DNA of 6,651 bases, taken from contig CAMLLI010000251.1 of NCBI GenBank assembly GCA_946480685.1, positions 1 to 6,651 on the forward strand. Reading direction: 5' to 3'. A program made the position numbers and the translations under genes. This stretch comes from an uncultured Flammeovirgaceae bacterium (lineage in GTDB: Bacteria > Bacteroidota > Bacteroidia > Cytophagales > Cyclobacteriaceae). Shown here in pieces: positions 5,204 to 6,651 of this stretch (position 1 is its first letter; every line of letters begins with the position of its first letter). The notes below the pieces were generated by a model. It was not told the DNA's origin and did no database searches. It worked only from the letters and a program-made list of their open reading frames with translations.

Positions 5204-6196
5204 GTGAAACGTGAATATGATATCGAGATAAAGGACGAACTGATAGTTCGGTACCTGGCAGGCGAAGCAGGCCCTGAAGAAGCAATAGCTTTACAAGACT
5301 GGCTTACGCTCGCAGAAAACAGAGCGTATTTTGAAAATATACAGCGAACGTGGGAGCAGGCACATCCCTCAAAAACTCCGCGTGCTATAGATGCGCAACA
5401 GGCATGGAAGAAAGTAAAACTGCAGACTGAGCCTGCCGTAATGTGGAAGAACAAACGGTCTAAACGCAACACACTTACTCTACGTATAGCCGCCTCGTTG
5501 CTCATTACGATTCTGGCTACGTTGCTCGTCTATATCCGACTGAACAAGCCATCGGTGGAAATGGTCGCAGTAGCAACATCGGACTCATTGAAAAACGTTA
5601 AGCTGCCTGATAACTCCACGGCTATACTACATCACAACAGCAGACTGACATATCCTGCTATATTTAGCGATACGCAGCGCGAGATCAACCTCGAACAGGG
5701 TGAAGCATTTTTTACCGTAACGCCCAATAAAGAGAAGCCCTTTGTTATCCATACTTCCATGGCAGACATTCGTGTAGTGGGTACCGCGTTTAACGTGGCA
5801 TTACAGGGCGATCATTTAGAGGTGAGCGTTAAGGAGGGGAAGGTGCTTGTATATACTTCACAAGACAGCAGTTACCTGACTGCCGGCTATACCGGCATTG
5901 TACCCGCGATGGGCACAATACGCGTAAAAGATTCTGTTCACACAAATAGCTGGGGTTATGCAACGCACCAACTCATATTTAAAGATACTCCACTGGAAGA
6001 GGTTATTGCCGATATTGAAAAAGCATATCCATATTCTATCACTTTAGGCAACGCGAATATTAATAATTGCCGCCTGACTGCTACCTTTGACAATGATTCT
6101 GCGGAAAATCTCTTAAATTTAATCGCGGAGACATTAAATCTGTCGGTAGTAAAAAATGGCACAGTGTTTACCCTGCAAGGAGAAGGCTGTCCGTAG
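5204..6196 (+). CDS. FecR-family transmembrane anti-sigma factor
   Basis: The 330-residue protein has the full Bacteroidota FecR layout. The cytoplasmic N-terminus (about 1-75; DELIVRYLAGEAGPEEAIALQDWL and YFENIQRTWEQ) is the sigma-binding part. A basic stretch KNKRSKR precedes one membrane helix at about 91-112. The periplasmic FecR domain follows (about 122-215: KLPDNSTAILHHNSRLTYP, INLEQGEAFFTV, FVIHTSMADIRVVGTAFNV, VSVKEGKVLV). A C-terminal DUF4974-like domain (about 255-326: HQLIFKDTPLEEVIADIEKA and CRLTATFDNDSAENLLNLIAETL) has the same half-barrel design as STN domains. The GTG start at 5204 is the only start before the anti-sigma helices; the next in-frame ATG is residue 80. It is in the same frame as the sigma gene, 12 bases after its TAA. 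Its role is to sense the outer-membrane partner and gate the sigma factor, probably through regulated proteolysis. Confidence 0.95.
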   Translation: MKREYDIEIKDELIVRYLAGEAGPEEAIALQDWLTLAENRAYFENIQRTWEQAHPSKTPRAIDAQQAWKKVKLQTEPAVMWKNKRSKRNTLTLRIAASLLITILATLLVYIRLNKPSVEMVAVATSDSLKNVKLPDNSTAILHHNSRLTYPAIFSDTQREINLEQGEAFFTVTPNKEKPFVIHTSMADIRVVGTAFNVALQGDHLEVSVKEGKVLVYTSQDSSYLTAGYTGIVPAMGTIRVKDSVHTNSWGYATHQLIFKDTPLEEVIADIEKAYPYSITLGNANINNCRLTATFDNDSAENLLNLIAETLNLSVVKNGTVFTLQGEGCP

Positions 6197-6651
6197 GCTC
6201 ATACCTGCGGTGATCTTTCTTTTTCTATGCCATATCGCACCGGCACAATATATCCGTACTTCATACGCCAATAAAATAACACTTACCAGTTCGGGCATTC
6301 AGTTTAAAGTGTTGATCGATAAGTTATCGGGCATCACCGGACTTCATTTTATTTATAGCTCCAATAAAATTGAGACTACGCGGCTGGTTTCAGTATCGGT
6401 AAAGGATAAGTCGCTGGAAGAAGCATTGGTTCTGCTGGGCCGCCAGCTTCACGTTGCATTCATCAAGCGCGATAACAAATATGTTATTATAAAAACAGCC
6501 GAGGTCGCTCCCGCTACGCATACAACCACACAGGCGTTAACAAGACGCCCGGAGTTTGACAAGATCTATAGTGCGCCAAAATATACTCCGCTCATTGCTT
6601 CTACGGAAGAAATATATACTGCCAGCGCAAATGCTCCGGAGCCAGTAGCCG
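6156..6651 (+). CDS. STN-domain outer-membrane protein, probable TonB-dependent receptor (3' end outside window)
   Basis: The frame is +1 to fecR, opens with ATG at 6156 right after an in-frame TAA, overlaps the last 41 bases of fecR and stays open for 165 codons to the window edge. Residues 9-30 form a signal peptide (KEKAVRRLIPAVIFLFLCHI, then APA before Q31). Residues about 45-113 are an STN (secretin and TonB N-terminal) domain: IQFKVLIDKLSGITGLHFIY, VSVSVKDKSLEEALVLLGRQ and a final KYVIIK strand. STN domains of transducer-type TonB receptors contact the FecR periplasmic region, so with the two preceding genes this completes a surface signalling operon. After the domain comes a T/A/P-rich linker (114-165) instead of the carboxypeptidase-like regulatory domain usually starting there in SusC-type receptors. 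The TonB box, plug and barrel would lie beyond the window, so the receptor identity is inferred. A GTG at 6210 would remove the basic signal-peptide region and is less likely. Confidence 0.85.
   Translation, partial: MAQCLPCKEKAVRRLIPAVIFLFLCHIAPAQYIRTSYANKITLTSSGIQFKVLIDKLSGITGLHFIYSSNKIETTRLVSVSVKDKSLEEALVLLGRQLHVAFIKRDNKYVIIKTAEVAPATHTTTQALTRRPEFDKIYSAPKYTPLIASTEEIYTASANAPEPVA

Noticed and set aside
1..6651. CRISPR arrays, tRNA or rRNA genes, insertion sequences, prophage or toxin-antitoxin genes
   Set aside because: No regularly spaced repeats, transposase or integrase motifs, clover-leaf sequences or other hallmarks were seen by eye.

Overview
The window looks like a chromosomal piece of a Bacteroidota genome, most plausibly a Chitinophagales/Sphingobacteriales-type organism. 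The evidence is a C-terminal type IX secretion (Por) sorting domain, a Bacteroidetes-type ECF sigma/FecR anti-sigma pair with a C-terminal DUF4974-like region, an STN-domain exporter/receptor gene directly after it, a TAnnTTTG-like promoter hexamer, weak Shine-Dalgarno sites and frequent ATA/TAT-rich codons. The taxonomic placement is inference from gene families; no rRNA or marker gene is present.

Left part (1-2043, + strand): the 3' end of a large cell-surface or secreted protein with Ig-like beta domains and a T9SS type A tail, closed by a strong intrinsic terminator. A complete PAP2 membrane phosphatase of PgpB-like layout follows, with a perfect short dyad just ahead of its start codon.

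Middle (2044-4311): a 595-base AT-rich non-coding stretch with several dyads leads into a small, probably highly expressed exported protein built of two repeated beta domains. A bidirectional terminator separates it from two minus-strand genes: an unrecognised lipoprotein and, upstream of it, a YiaA-type two-repeat inner membrane protein. An intrinsic terminator sits between these two minus-strand genes.

Right part (4312-6651): a roughly 300-base divergent intergenic region with three hairpin-capable dyads, then a tight + strand operon of ECF sigma factor, FecR-family transmembrane anti-sigma factor, and the start of an STN-domain outer-membrane protein that overlaps fecR by 41 bases and runs off the window. 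Together these form a cell-surface signalling module: the STN domain of the outer-membrane protein would contact the periplasmic part of FecR, which holds or releases the sigma factor.

No RNA genes, CRISPR arrays, insertion sequences or phage genes were seen. Most of the window is recognisable and ordinary; the points most worth a second look are the non-canonical region after the STN domain, the duplicated-domain exported protein with its long leader region, and the terminator placed directly before the lipoprotein start.
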